Origin: Agaribacillus sp965228415
Lineage (GTDB): Bacteria; Bacteroidota; Bacteroidia; Cytophagales; Cyclobacteriaceae
Direction of reading: 5' to 3'
Assembly: GCA_965228415.1 (NCBI GenBank)
Contig: OZ245814.1
Span: 3,658,001 to 3,722,000 of the forward strand
DNA: 64,000 nt
Position numbers and translations under genes: made by a program. Positions 18,184 through 27,375 of this stretch are shown one piece after another. How positions within the stretch are numbered: position 1 is the stretch's first letter; every line of letters begins with the position of its first letter. The notes under the pieces were generated by a model, which saw nothing but the letters and a program-made list of their open reading frames with translations, ran no database searches and was not told the origin of the DNA.

Positions 18184-19515
18184 CTAAATAAGTCCCCGGG
18201 CTTTGAGCTCCAGGTATTTGTTGATGGTGTTCACCGTCAGGTTTTCGGGATCTGTTAAAACAGTCTGAATTCCATGTTTCCTTAATTCTTTTACTATTAG
18301 TTTTTTATCGAAGGTGAATTTTTCGGCGATGGTTTTACGATAAACTTCTTCTACATTTTTAGGTTTAGTCTCTGTCAGAGACCTCAACGTAGTATTTTCA
18401 AAAAAGATGACCACGAGCAAATGCTCTCTTGATATCTTCCTCAAATAAGGCATTTGCCGCTCAATAGAAGAGAGGGTTTCGAAATTGGTAAAGAGTATTA
18501 GCAGGCTTCTTTGTTTGATTTTGTATTTAATGGTATTGTATAAAATGGAATAATCAGATTCTTTGTACCCGGTTTTCTGATTGTATAAGGTCTCCATGAT
18601 ATTGTGCATTTGGATTCCCCTTTTACTGGCTGGTACAATGGTATTAATTTTGTGCTGAAAAGTTATCAAACCGGCCTTGTCATCTTTTTTGATTGCAACG
18701 CTCGACATAGCCAGTGAGGCATTGATGGCATAATCCAGCAATGTCATCCCTTCAAAAGGCATTTTCATAACCCTGCCTTTGTCAATAAGGCAGAAAACCT
18801 GTTGTGACTTTTCGTCCTGGTAATTATTTACCATAAGGGCCCCGCGCCGGGCGGTTGCCTTCCAGTTGACAGTGCGAAAATCATCACCCACCACATATTC
18901 TTTGATATGTTCAAACTCCATGCTATGCCCGATTTTTCTGATTTTTTTAATCCCAAATTCCTTAAGATTATTGGAAATCGCCAGTAGCTCATACTTCCGC
19001 ATTTGTATAAACGATGGATAAACAGGAACTGTCGTGTCTTGCGAGAATTTGAACCTCCTGGCTATCAGCCCAAGGGCTCCGGATACAAAAACATTTACCG
19101 CACCAAATGTATATTCGCCACGCTTAACCGGCCTTAAATGGTAATTGAGTATTTTGGTTTCCCGACCTTTAACGGTCAGGTCAAAATGCAGGTCCCTCTT
19201 CTGAAACTGTGCCGGAAGTTCATCAATGACGGATGCATATACGCTAAAATTGTAGTAATTCTCCAAATAAATCTGCAGTTGATTTTCATCGCCATTGGAA
19301 AGCTTGTCTGGGCATACTCTACGACCGTAAATCCCTTTTTTGACCCCAAACAGTAATAATAAATCTACCAAAAAAACCGCGAGCACTACCATTAATAAAA
19401 ATTTGGCCACGGGTATCAGCGTCGCAAACTCAAAGCCGATGATAAATAATAAAATCACCAGGCCAATAGCCACAAACAGCCGGTTTTTGAGATATAAGGA
19501 TTTGATGATTTTCAC
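18184..19515 (-). CDS. DUF58 domain protein of a MoxR operon
   Basis: 443 residues: two N-terminal membrane helices (about 13-50), a beta-rich middle part, and the DUF58 signature (FEHIKEYVVGDDFRTVNWKATARRG region, about 205-225) that leads into a von Willebrand A-like fold (VFCLIDKGRVM). Such proteins pair with MoxR AAA ATPases, which are thought to act as chaperones for metal or cofactor insertion into substrates. The GTG start at 19515 directly abuts the moxR stop (TAAGTG), a tight coupling. Last gene of the six-gene operon. Confidence 0.88.
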   Translation of the reverse strand: MKIIKSLYLKNRLFVAIGLVILLFIIGFEFATLIPVAKFLLMVVLAVFLVDLLLLFGVKKGIYGRRVCPDKLSNGDENQLQIYLENYYNFSVYASVIDELPAQFQKRDLHFDLTVKGRETKILNYHLRPVKRGEYTFGAVNVFVSGALGLIARRFKFSQDTTVPVYPSFIQMRKYELLAISNNLKEFGIKKIRKIGHSMEFEHIKEYVVGDDFRTVNWKATARRGALMVNNYQDEKSQQVFCLIDKGRVMKMPFEGMTLLDYAINASLAMSSVAIKKDDKAGLITFQHKINTIVPASKRGIQMHNIMETLYNQKTGYKESDYSILYNTIKYKIKQRSLLILFTNFETLSSIERQMPYLRKISREHLLVVIFFENTTLRSLTETKPKNVEEVYRKTIAEKFTFDKKLIVKELRKHGIQTVLTDPENLTVNTINKYLELKARGLI

Positions 19516-20493
19516 TTATCTCGGCACTTCGATTTTATCAATTATTTGTTCAATAACCTGGACGGTACCCAATCCTTCCATTTCCTTTTCCGGTGTCAGC
19601 AATATGCGGTGACCCAGCACCGGAAGTGCAACCTCTTTGATATCCTCGGGGACTACAAAATCCCGTCCATTAATGGCCGCCAGGGCCTTGGCCGCTCCCA
19701 GGATTCCGAGTGAGGCTCTGGGAGATGCTCCCAAAAATAACGACTTGTTTTGCCGGGTTTCATGCACAATTTGTGCAATATATTTCATAAGGTGATTATC
19801 TACATGCAACGATGCCACCTTTTCCCTGTATTCGGCGATTTCCTGCGCGCCCAGTATCGTCTTTACATCTGCAAGCGGATCATGTTTTCGGCCGTGCTCT
19901 CCTTCAATGATGAGAATTTCTTCATCCAAACTCGGATAACCCACAGATATTTTGAATAAAAACCTGTCGAGCTGGGCCTCTGGAAGCCGGTAAGTACCCT
20001 CCTGGTCTATAGGATTTTGTGTCGCAATTGTGATGAAGGGTGGTTCCATTACAAATTTCTGACCGTCAATAGATACCTGTCGCTCTTCCATTACCTCGAA
20101 AAGCGCCGCCTGCGTTTTTGCGGGGGCCCTGTTAATCTCGTCAATCAGCACAATATTGGTAAATATTGGTCCCCTCTTAAATTCAAACTCAGAAGTCTTT
20201 AAATTGAAAACCGAGGTACCCAATATATCGGAGGGCATTAGATCAGGTGTAAACTGAATTCTGGAAAAATCAACGTCAATAATTCTTGCCATCAGCTTTG
20301 CTGTCAGCGTCTTAGCCACTCCGGGGACACCTTCCAGCAATACATGACCGTCAGCCAGGATAGCCGTCAGCAACAGCTCGATCATTTTATCCTGCCCTAC
20401 GATCACCTTCGCTATTTCACTTTTGATGGTGCCGACACTCTCTTTCAGCTTAGACAGGTCAATTCTGTTGGTAAATTGTTCGTTGTTTTCCAT
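19516..20493 (-). CDS. MoxR-family AAA+ ATPase
   Basis: 325-residue AAA+ ATPase of the MoxR type. Walker A is GVPGVAKTLTA, Walker B IVLIDEINRAP, followed by the helix-2 insert region, sensor 1 (IATQNP) and the C-terminal lid (SPRASLGILGAAKALA). It probably forms a hexamer that remodels or activates a partner protein together with the DUF58 product. It follows the DUF4350 gene after 6 bases. The substrate is not evident; no VWA (BatA/BatB) gene is in this operon. Confidence 0.92.
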   Translation of the reverse strand: MENNEQFTNRIDLSKLKESVGTIKSEIAKVIVGQDKMIELLLTAILADGHVLLEGVPGVAKTLTAKLMARIIDVDFSRIQFTPDLMPSDILGTSVFNLKTSEFEFKRGPIFTNIVLIDEINRAPAKTQAALFEVMEERQVSIDGQKFVMEPPFITIATQNPIDQEGTYRLPEAQLDRFLFKISVGYPSLDEEILIIEGEHGRKHDPLADVKTILGAQEIAEYREKVASLHVDNHLMKYIAQIVHETRQNKSLFLGASPRASLGILGAAKALAAINGRDFVVPEDIKEVALPVLGHRILLTPEKEMEGLGTVQVIEQIIDKIEVPR

Positions 20494-20499
20494 TAATTT

Positions 20500-21699
20500 C
20501 TAATTTTTAAAAAATTCGTCCAACTCTTCACTTAAATTAAAGAGTTCTGTTTTACTGATTTGCTTTTTTGACTCAATTTCAGCAATATGCCGAAACAAAC
20601 TTTTGACAGCTTCCAGGTCCTTCCCTGTCTTGTTACTTAACTCCACGTAAAAACCTTCATCCAGTACCCCGGTTTGCATATAATATTTTGATCTTAACTG
20701 TTCTTTAAAAAACAAAATCTTCTTTTCAGCCAGGTTGCGGTGATCACCATGATTAAAGTAAAGATTACCTACCGTCTCCGCAAATTCAAGCGTAGTGTTT
20801 TCCGGTGGTTTGATGATGGGTATGATCCTTTGTTTTCTTTTCATTTCAAAAAACACAAAAAACAACAGGGTAAAAAGGGTAATATAATAAGCCCATTTCA
20901 AAGACTCATGGCTCAAAACAAATCTTAGCGGCGAGCTTGACTCCTGTCTGCCAACCTGGTAATATTCTGTCCAGACTACCTCCTCTTCCGGGAAATAAGA
21001 CAATATGTTGGAAACAAATTCATGATTTTGATTCCACAACATATAATAGTTTGTAAAGCTGAGTGGTATAGTTGACAATATAATATTTCCATTGCTCCAG
21101 GGGGTGGTAGTTACCACCGGATATCCCTCGGTGTTTTCAGCAATGACCCGGCTGTGAAGCGTGTCTATTGATGAAAAATATTCGGCAGCGGTTCTTTTCT
21201 TGTAATAATAATTGTGCTTACCAAGGGCGGGGTTCACAAAATGCATAGAAATGGAATCCTCAAAAGCCCCCAGGCGAGATAAACCAAAATTAAGCAATGA
21301 ATCATTCAGAATGACATTGTCTATTTCCAAATTTAAAGTATCTCTGAACTTTCCATAAAATGACGATGCAGCAATGAGGATGTTGGCGCCATCATCTAAC
21401 ATGTCAAACAATGCATGCAAGTCAGGATCATCGGGATTAAACCTTTGGCAAAGGATCAATAAATTTTTAACCTCTCCTTCATCGGCTAATTCATAAATTG
21501 TTTTGTTGGCAGAGGCAACCTGTTTTTGCTTCAACAAATCCGGCAGTAATTTACTCAATATATAGGTACCATAGGGATTCTTATCCGATTTAGATAAAGA
21601 GACTTGCCAGCTTAGCGCTTTCGGTTTATTTAACTCGTAAAGAATGAAAGCTAAAAAAGCAAGCAATAATATCATGTAGTATTTCAGATCTTTTTTCAT
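20500..21699 (-). CDS. DUF4350-type membrane protein of the MoxR operon
   Basis: 399 residues: N-terminal membrane helix (about 7-21), an extracytoplasmic domain with a Rossmann-like stretch typical of DUF4350 (LLILCQRFNPDDPDL, then LFDMLDDGANILIAA), a second membrane helix (about 266-282, FTLLFFVFFEM) and a cytoplasmic helical tail. DUF4350 proteins regularly accompany MoxR/DUF58/DUF4129 genes. Enzymatic role unknown. ATG start, 17 bases after the DUF4129 gene stop. Confidence 0.8.
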   Translation of the reverse strand: MKKDLKYYMILLLAFLAFILYELNKPKALSWQVSLSKSDKNPYGTYILSKLLPDLLKQKQVASANKTIYELADEGEVKNLLILCQRFNPDDPDLHALFDMLDDGANILIAASSFYGKFRDTLNLEIDNVILNDSLLNFGLSRLGAFEDSISMHFVNPALGKHNYYYKKRTAAEYFSSIDTLHSRVIAENTEGYPVVTTTPWSNGNIILSTIPLSFTNYYMLWNQNHEFVSNILSYFPEEEVVWTEYYQVGRQESSSPLRFVLSHESLKWAYYITLFTLLFFVFFEMKRKQRIIPIIKPPENTTLEFAETVGNLYFNHGDHRNLAEKKILFFKEQLRSKYYMQTGVLDEGFYVELSNKTGKDLEAVKSLFRHIAEIESKKQISKTELFNLSEELDEFFKN

Positions 21700-21716
21700 G
21701 AAAACTCCCCTGAAAC

Positions 21717-22457
21717 TTACGCTTTGTCCAAAATTGTCTTAAAATCTCTAAATATGGCCTTTGCCTGGGCAAACATATTTTCGTTAATGGGGAAGTCCCC
21801 GTACCAGGCATATTCAAAGTAGTAGCTTAAGTCCCCAAATGAAGGCCGGATCTCTACGGACCGAAGCTCCTGTTGATACTCATGATTGGTTTTACCCGGT
21901 TTCCAACTGATCAAATCCCGATCCGCCAGTTTCTTCAGTGCATAGAGATAATACAAGCGTATGGCTTTCTTATACTCCTTCTGATTAATGGCTTCTTCTA
22001 TAAGCGCCTCAAAATCCATTTGATGAATATCTTCATCACTAACGTTAAAATCAAGATTGCCCTGATCTGATAATTTGTAAAACACTTTACTGATATCTAC
22101 CTTCGCCAATTTTAAAATAGCATAGATTATTATTCCGGCAATGATGATATAAAATACAATTTTGGCCCACATATCATCCACCCCCTGAAACTGAAATATA
22201 TTCCCTAGTTTATCCAGAATCCAATAAAGAAGTCGCTGCCATAAATTAGACTTCAATTTAGGTGCCCTGCCGTAGTTAAAATCGCTATCGTCTTGAAACT
22301 CCTGGATTTTTTGATTGGAAAAAACCCGGACTTTCACCTGGGTGCTATCTTGTTGCAGGGCTTTGGTATCAGGCGTAAGATCTGCATGTTGCCAACCTAG
22401 TGTCAGTTCCGAGTGAAACAGAAATATTATGAAAAGGTAAATACTAATATTCCTCAT
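21717..22457 (-). CDS. DUF4129-type membrane protein of the MoxR operon
   Basis: 246 residues: signal-like N-terminus (NISIYLFIIFLFHS), extracytoplasmic segment, a membrane helix (about 114-134, IVFYIIIAGIIIYAIL) and a C-terminal cytoplasmic DUF4129 helical domain (INQKEYKKAIRLYYLYALKKLADRD). The reading frame is open upstream to 22505, but the ATG at 22457 is preferred because it follows a GAGGAG ribosome binding site lying inside the end of the upstream gene. It overlaps that gene by 14 bases. Some DUF4129 proteins are fused to transglutaminase domains; this one is not. Confidence 0.8.
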   Translation of the reverse strand: MRNISIYLFIIFLFHSELTLGWQHADLTPDTKALQQDSTQVKVRVFSNQKIQEFQDDSDFNYGRAPKLKSNLWQRLLYWILDKLGNIFQFQGVDDMWAKIVFYIIIAGIIIYAILKLAKVDISKVFYKLSDQGNLDFNVSDEDIHQMDFEALIEEAINQKEYKKAIRLYYLYALKKLADRDLISWKPGKTNHEYQQELRSVEIRPSFGDLSYYFEYAWYGDFPINENMFAQAKAIFRDFKTILDKA

Positions 22458-23373
22458 GCTCCTCTTCACTATCGGTGTTAGACTCCTGCGTTCCAAAAGA
22501 ATCAATTTTTTGCATTAGCCCGGTAGACTCTTTTCGCTCAACGAGATTAAAGTATTGAAAAGCGACACCTATGACCGGAATCATCATTACAATATAGCTC
22601 CCTACCATGTAAACAGCTGAAAACACCACCGTAAGCACTTTTGTAATGGCAGATGGCTCATTAAAGACAGCCGGTTGTCCACCGTCGGCAATGTTGTGGA
22701 ACATCTCGGCAAATGTTACAATATAGTAGGGAATCAATAAAGCATATACCAATACCCCCCAGATGAACCAACACACGAGATTGATCCCAAATGTACTCCA
22801 CCACTTGCCACTGATGATACTAATACATCTGGTAAATGCACTAAAAAATCCTATACGCTCGGTAATCTGAACTATGTAGATCAAAGAAAGCGTAACAAAC
22901 AGGTAAAAGCCCGGAATAATAAAAAAGACAGTCCCTACCATTACCACAACGGTATATCCAATACTTGAGAGCAGTACCATCAGATAATCCTTTTTCACCC
23001 GCTGCCATACCTCGATCGGCTCAATATCATTGCGCTGCTCTTCCATGTAGATAACCACATATTCATTAATAATAGTCACCACCAGGGCAAAGGTAAGTAT
23101 GCTGAAAAACATGGCTAGAAGAGAGACCGCCACGACATCTGTCAGAAAATCTTCAGAACCATCAAAGGGTACGGTTGTCCTGCTCGTCAGCCACATAACA
23201 TTGTTCTGGTAGAAACCCATTAATACACTGGTAATAAGCATGAGCGGGCCGCCTATAAAAATAATGCTACGAAACAACGCTTTAAAATTAGCTCTTATGA
23301 ATTCGATGGTGGCATTTAGCTTCTCCCCAAAATCCCTTGTTTTTCTAATGGTGATGGGTTTACTCTGTGACAT
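22444..23373 (-). CDS. Multi-spanning membrane protein of the MoxR operon
   Basis: 309 residues with about six membrane helices, beginning MSQSKPITIRKTRDFG, which looks like an N-terminal amphipathic segment (FGEKLNATIEFIRANFK). It is often annotated only as hypothetical in Bacteroidota and occupies the slot between SpoIIM and DUF4129. The frame is open to 23436, but the ATG at 23373 overlaps the SpoIIM stop by 14 bases and fits the compact operon style. No catalytic motif seen; likely a structural or transport-related partner. Confidence 0.75.
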   Translation of the reverse strand: MSQSKPITIRKTRDFGEKLNATIEFIRANFKALFRSIIFIGGPLMLITSVLMGFYQNNVMWLTSRTTVPFDGSEDFLTDVVAVSLLAMFFSILTFALVVTIINEYVVIYMEEQRNDIEPIEVWQRVKKDYLMVLLSSIGYTVVVMVGTVFFIIPGFYLFVTLSLIYIVQITERIGFFSAFTRCISIISGKWWSTFGINLVCWFIWGVLVYALLIPYYIVTFAEMFHNIADGGQPAVFNEPSAITKVLTVVFSAVYMVGSYIVMMIPVIGVAFQYFNLVERKESTGLMQKIDSFGTQESNTDSEEEHEEY

Positions 23374-24319
23374 TCTTTCTGAATCTAATAGGGTATATAA
23401 TATAATAATACAAAACAAAAGCTGCGGACACAGCAATGATTATAGCTTTAAAACTCCAGTGCCAATCGGTTATTCTGGTCACAAACCCTTCGAGCAGCGC
23501 TGCCAGAGCGATTACCGGAATTAAGCCTACGATAATCTTTAATCCCTTCTTAACCCCGATTTTGAATGATTGAAAACGGGAATAAGTACCGGGAAATAAA
23601 ATGCTATTACCAACCGTTAATCCTGCGCCACCTGCCAGAATGATAGCCGAAATTTCCAGTGTTCCATGGGTCCAAATGGTCAGAAATGAAATCCAGAATA
23701 ACCCCTTCAGGTAGAAAAAATATTGAAAAACGCCAACCATTACACCATTATAGAACAAAATCATAACCGCACCTACGGAAAAAAGCAGGCCAAAAGCAAA
23801 GGTTTTCAGCATTACCTTTACATTATTGATTAGTATTACCAAAAACATAGTGGTTCGATCCATATTGCTGTAGATGCCCATTGGCTCCCCTCTTTCAATG
23901 TTTTCTAAAGTTGTATTGATATAACCGTCACCCAATATCAAGCGGGCAAAAGTTTGATCATAATGAGCAGACAGCGCCCCGATAAGCGCCGGCACCACAA
24001 AAAAAACGAAAGCATAAAAAAATTGCTTGCGCGCCTCAAAGTGAATCATTGGCAACTCCTGCGTCCAAAAGGTTATAAACCGGCTGGTCTTTTCCTTTTT
24101 ATTTCGATAGATAGCATGATGAATTTTGGATGCCAGGCTGTTTAAGTAGATAGTGATCTGACTTTCCGGGTATTGCGTTCTTGAAAAAGCCAGATCGTTG
24201 GTTACGCGGATAAACAAATCAGCCAACTGGTCAGGGTCAGCTTTGGAGGTATCCTGTATCACCTTCTCAAATGCCTCCCATGTCTGTAAATTTTGTTTGA
24301 CAAAGGCCGCCTCTTTCAT
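23360..24319 (-). CDS. SpoIIM-like membrane protein (first gene of the MoxR operon)
   Basis: 319 residues. The first 100 are soluble and helical; the rest has five or so membrane helices and the SpoIIM signature (WTHGTLEISAIILAGGAGL). Named after stage II sporulation protein M, but in non-sporulating Bacteroidota the family goes with MoxR/DUF58/DUF4129 genes and often an RDD protein; no RDD gene is adjacent here. ATG start. The 300-base AT-rich gap upstream should hold the operon promoter. Confidence 0.87.
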   Translation of the reverse strand: MKEAAFVKQNLQTWEAFEKVIQDTSKADPDQLADLFIRVTNDLAFSRTQYPESQITIYLNSLASKIHHAIYRNKKEKTSRFITFWTQELPMIHFEARKQFFYAFVFFVVPALIGALSAHYDQTFARLILGDGYINTTLENIERGEPMGIYSNMDRTTMFLVILINNVKVMLKTFAFGLLFSVGAVMILFYNGVMVGVFQYFFYLKGLFWISFLTIWTHGTLEISAIILAGGAGLTVGNSILFPGTYSRFQSFKIGVKKGLKIIVGLIPVIALAALLEGFVTRITDWHWSFKAIIIAVSAAFVLYYYIIYPIRFRKNVTE

Positions 24320-24619
24320 TGAAACTGATTAACGATATAATTGTATGGCTGCTACAATAATTTAAAAAGTTAAAGGTGGGAAAGATAGATAAATCTAAGA
24401 ATATTACCTACTTACCCACTGATTTAAACTATGTTTATTGATCAAAATAACCACTCCTGTAAGTTAATGGAGACTAATTCTGTTAATCCCGGAATATTTT
24501 AAGTTTAATTGATGTAAGTATTATTTCTGATAAGAAAGAAATTTAATTTCGATCTTGTTAAATTGCAGCTCATTTGATAATAAATTAACTTAATTAAGAA
24601 AAAATATAATTTTTTTTAC
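24320..24619. other. Divergent intergenic region, 300 bases
   Basis: AT-rich spacer between the SpoIIM operon (minus) and the hypothetical exported protein (plus). It must hold both promoters. I find no full match to the Bacteroidota TTTG / TAnnTTTG promoter and no hairpin or short gene. Confidence 0.6.
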
Positions 24620-25714
24620 ATGCGAGCCGTCACTATTTTTATCTTCGGAGCTTTATTTTTGCTTCATTTTCCCATCCATTGGGGAAAAGCTCAAAATAAG
24701 CAGGATCAAGTCGATACAAGTGAGTTTGTTTTACCTGGAATTGAAGAATTTCACCATAACAAAATACCAACCACCAACGCCATAAACCCCGAACCTGCTA
24801 TCTTTAGCATGGTCAACATCACAGCCTCTCAGCTGGTTACAGCTTCCATCAGCCTGGAAGAACAAAGTGTGGTTATTGCACCATTTCAATTAAAATCCTA
24901 TAAGTTAAATACCTTTGACATGGCTATTAAGGCAGGACTAAAGGACAATATTAGCTATTTGGGTACCGGCTTTAAATGGAAGCCTCGCAACGCCAGGATG
25001 GATGCTATTTACAATAAAGTTGCCAAAAAATACCAGGCGCTTCATCAAAATATTGTTAGCATGAACAATGAACAGGTGAAGGCCACCGAAATGAAAAAAT
25101 TTATAAGCATTTACAGAAATGCCATTATCGAGGATATTTACCAGGAATTTAACCGTTCTCAGCTAACCTTACAGGGAAGTGCCAGTGCCCTCTTATTTGA
25201 GATCATCGGCGGAGATAAGGTGGACGCGGACGGCAATGGTTTTATTGATAACTTTCATCATGTAAAAGGATTTAATCTTTCGGGAGGCGCTTCCTTTTCA
25301 TTTTCACAAAAAGCCGGGTTGCACGTCAACTACAATTACAGCGAGCGCCGGGCCAATCCGGCTGAGAACACAGCTTCAGCAGTATACAGCGGGTTTTCGG
25401 CGACGCTTAGCAAGTTATTTATTATCAACAAAAAATATGTTGGGAGTGACGACTATATCAAACATTCATTTATTCCGGGCCTTGAGATTGCCCTGGCCTA
25501 TGAGTATGAAGAAGTCATTAATAATGAAAATTTTGCAGAAAACGGTATCCTCTCCCAAACTTCCATAGCCCCTGTATTTGATTTGAAAATTTCTCCGTTG
25601 TCCCAAATCCGGTTGTCTTTACCGCTCAAAATGATCGATTTGCCAAACAGGAAGGAACACAGACTTACCGCACTTGTTCAATACAATTTGCAAATTAGTG
25701 ATTTTCAAAGATAA
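24620..25714 (+). CDS. Exported protein of unknown function with an EF-hand-like loop
   Basis: 364 residues with a signal peptide (about 1-25, ending GKAQ). Residues about 115-170 are helical and charged. A calcium-loop-like DADGNGFID sits near residue 203, and the C-terminal half alternates hydrophobic and polar residues in short strands (GLHVNYNYSERR, SGFSATLSKLF, ISPLSQIRLSLP), suggesting a beta-barrel or beta-sandwich in the outer membrane. I do not recognise a family. It is transcribed alone, divergent from the MoxR operon and convergent with the ceramidase-like gene. ATG start preceded by an AT-rich leader. Confidence 0.75.
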   Translation: MRAVTIFIFGALFLLHFPIHWGKAQNKQDQVDTSEFVLPGIEEFHHNKIPTTNAINPEPAIFSMVNITASQLVTASISLEEQSVVIAPFQLKSYKLNTFDMAIKAGLKDNISYLGTGFKWKPRNARMDAIYNKVAKKYQALHQNIVSMNNEQVKATEMKKFISIYRNAIIEDIYQEFNRSQLTLQGSASALLFEIIGGDKVDADGNGFIDNFHHVKGFNLSGGASFSFSQKAGLHVNYNYSERRANPAENTASAVYSGFSATLSKLFIINKKYVGSDDYIKHSFIPGLEIALAYEYEEVINNENFAENGILSQTSIAPVFDLKISPLSQIRLSLPLKMIDLPNRKEHRLTALVQYNLQISDFQR

Positions 25715-25757
25715 GAAGTCACTGGCAGGCTTTTGACTACGAATGAAAACAGGCCCG

Positions 25758-27128
25758 TTAAATAATTGCTAATATCTCCTGGATTAAGGCTACCATATAT
25801 TCTCCCGATTGGGGGCCAGACCAATTCATTTCCCTGGTTTCGGGTTTGTGAATGGTATTATAATATCGTTCCGGATTTACATAACCCAGGTAGTTACCAT
25901 TGAATGAAGTAATCATTAAGGAAATACCTTTTTTCTCACAGACCGCCGCAAACTCGGGATAAAACTCCCCGGAAAGCTCTACGGGTAAACCTAGGAGCAC
26001 CGTGTTGCCGACCCTGAGGCAAGTAATATAGGTGGGTTCTTTACCCAGTACCCAATGAAATAACCAGGGCCTTACCCGCCATCGATCCGTTATTCGAAAA
26101 TGGGGTGACCTCAGGGAGATCGGCCATTGTGCGAATTTAAGCACAGCGGTAGAATCCATAGCCACTTCATCCTCAGAATCCGCCACGTAGCTTGCCAGAT
26201 CTTTACTGTATTGCAGCATCTTTTCATAAACAAAAGGACCTTCCCTGATAGGGGTGTGGCTGCCCATGGCCCCCGCGGCAAATGAAGCAAATTTGACAGA
26301 GTCTATTCCGGTAAGAAAGGCTAGAAACGGACCCGGGTAATCGGCAGACAGGCCATTGATATTTTTATCCATGTATACAGAATGCGCCGAAAAAGTAGTA
26401 AATATGGCCTGTTCCCCATTTTTATGTTGGATTTTTAATAACCTTATCTTGTTATCTACCCGCCCGGTATCACTTAAACGATTTCGAACCATATACCTGG
26501 TAAACGCCGATCCAAAACCAATCCTGGATGCCCGGGTATTTGCATCTGCCTGACGCAGGGACTTCAAGGTCATTTGTCCCAGATAATCTACTGTGTTTTT
26601 ATCATTGCCCCCTACAACCAGCTTTCCCAATAAACCTTTGGCCCAACCTCCGATGCTTGAATGGGTGTGGCTGGCGGTAAAATAGATCCCGGTTATTCCC
26701 AGATCCGAGGTATTGATCCTCTTCGTAATCTCCGCGGCCAAATGCGGATGTATAATCCACAGATCATAACTGATGAGAGCAATTTTATGCCGGTTATTGG
26801 AAAAAATAAAGCTTCTTACAAAAACAGAGTCATAAATTGACTCATAAGGTTTCCGGCGATTGCCGGTAAGCCTTACCGGCGTTGGCGGTGCAATATTAGC
26901 CTGGCCCCAACCCACGCTTACCTCCCCGCCGGGACCACTATCAATGACCTTTCCGATACTATCCAGATTAGCCATTGTTTGCTGATAAAATCCGGTATCC
27001 TGAAATGGCGTATCATCGACCGGGGTAAATAAAATTGTCGCCAGCCCTGATAAAATCAAAAAAAGTAACGCCAGTTTAAACAGACGTTTTTTGTTTTTTT
27101 CTCCTGTTGACAGGCTGGGTGGTTTCAA
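25758..27128 (-). CDS. Neutral/alkaline ceramidase-like hydrolase, membrane-anchored
   Basis: 456 residues with a short Lys-rich cytoplasmic start, one membrane helix (about 16-34), then a domain like the N-terminal part of neutral/alkaline non-lysosomal ceramidases: VGWGQANIAPP, YDSVFVRSFIF, TASHTHSSIGGW (Zn ligands of the HTHS type) and SFAAGAMGSHTP. It lacks the C-terminal immunoglobulin-like domain of full ceramidases, and many Bacteroidota proteins with this domain act on unknown substrates. Start TTG at 27128 is supported by AAGGAAA seven bases upstream. Sphingolipids occur in Bacteroidota, so a lipid substrate is possible. Confidence 0.75.
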   Translation of the reverse strand: MKPPSLSTGEKNKKRLFKLALLFLILSGLATILFTPVDDTPFQDTGFYQQTMANLDSIGKVIDSGPGGEVSVGWGQANIAPPTPVRLTGNRRKPYESIYDSVFVRSFIFSNNRHKIALISYDLWIIHPHLAAEITKRINTSDLGITGIYFTASHTHSSIGGWAKGLLGKLVVGGNDKNTVDYLGQMTLKSLRQADANTRASRIGFGSAFTRYMVRNRLSDTGRVDNKIRLLKIQHKNGEQAIFTTFSAHSVYMDKNINGLSADYPGPFLAFLTGIDSVKFASFAAGAMGSHTPIREGPFVYEKMLQYSKDLASYVADSEDEVAMDSTAVLKFAQWPISLRSPHFRITDRWRVRPWLFHWVLGKEPTYITCLRVGNTVLLGLPVELSGEFYPEFAAVCEKKGISLMITSFNGNYLGYVNPERYYNTIHKPETREMNWSGPQSGEYMVALIQEILAII

Positions 27129-27375
27129 GGATATTTCCTTATTAGTGTTGTAATGCTATAATTATTTAAACCAGGCTAAGGACAGGTCTGGCTACTTATT
27201 TTTTACCGGACACCGCGGTAGATAAAGAAGTGCTGGGCCGCAGCTTACCTGATCTACCGTAATATCCCGGGAAACGCCAGACACCTGCATGAAATCATTG
27301 GGAAAATAACCCAGGTACAAAGTCAAAGGCTATCCATCTTCACACGTTGCCTAACGATCCTTGTTATTATTGACT

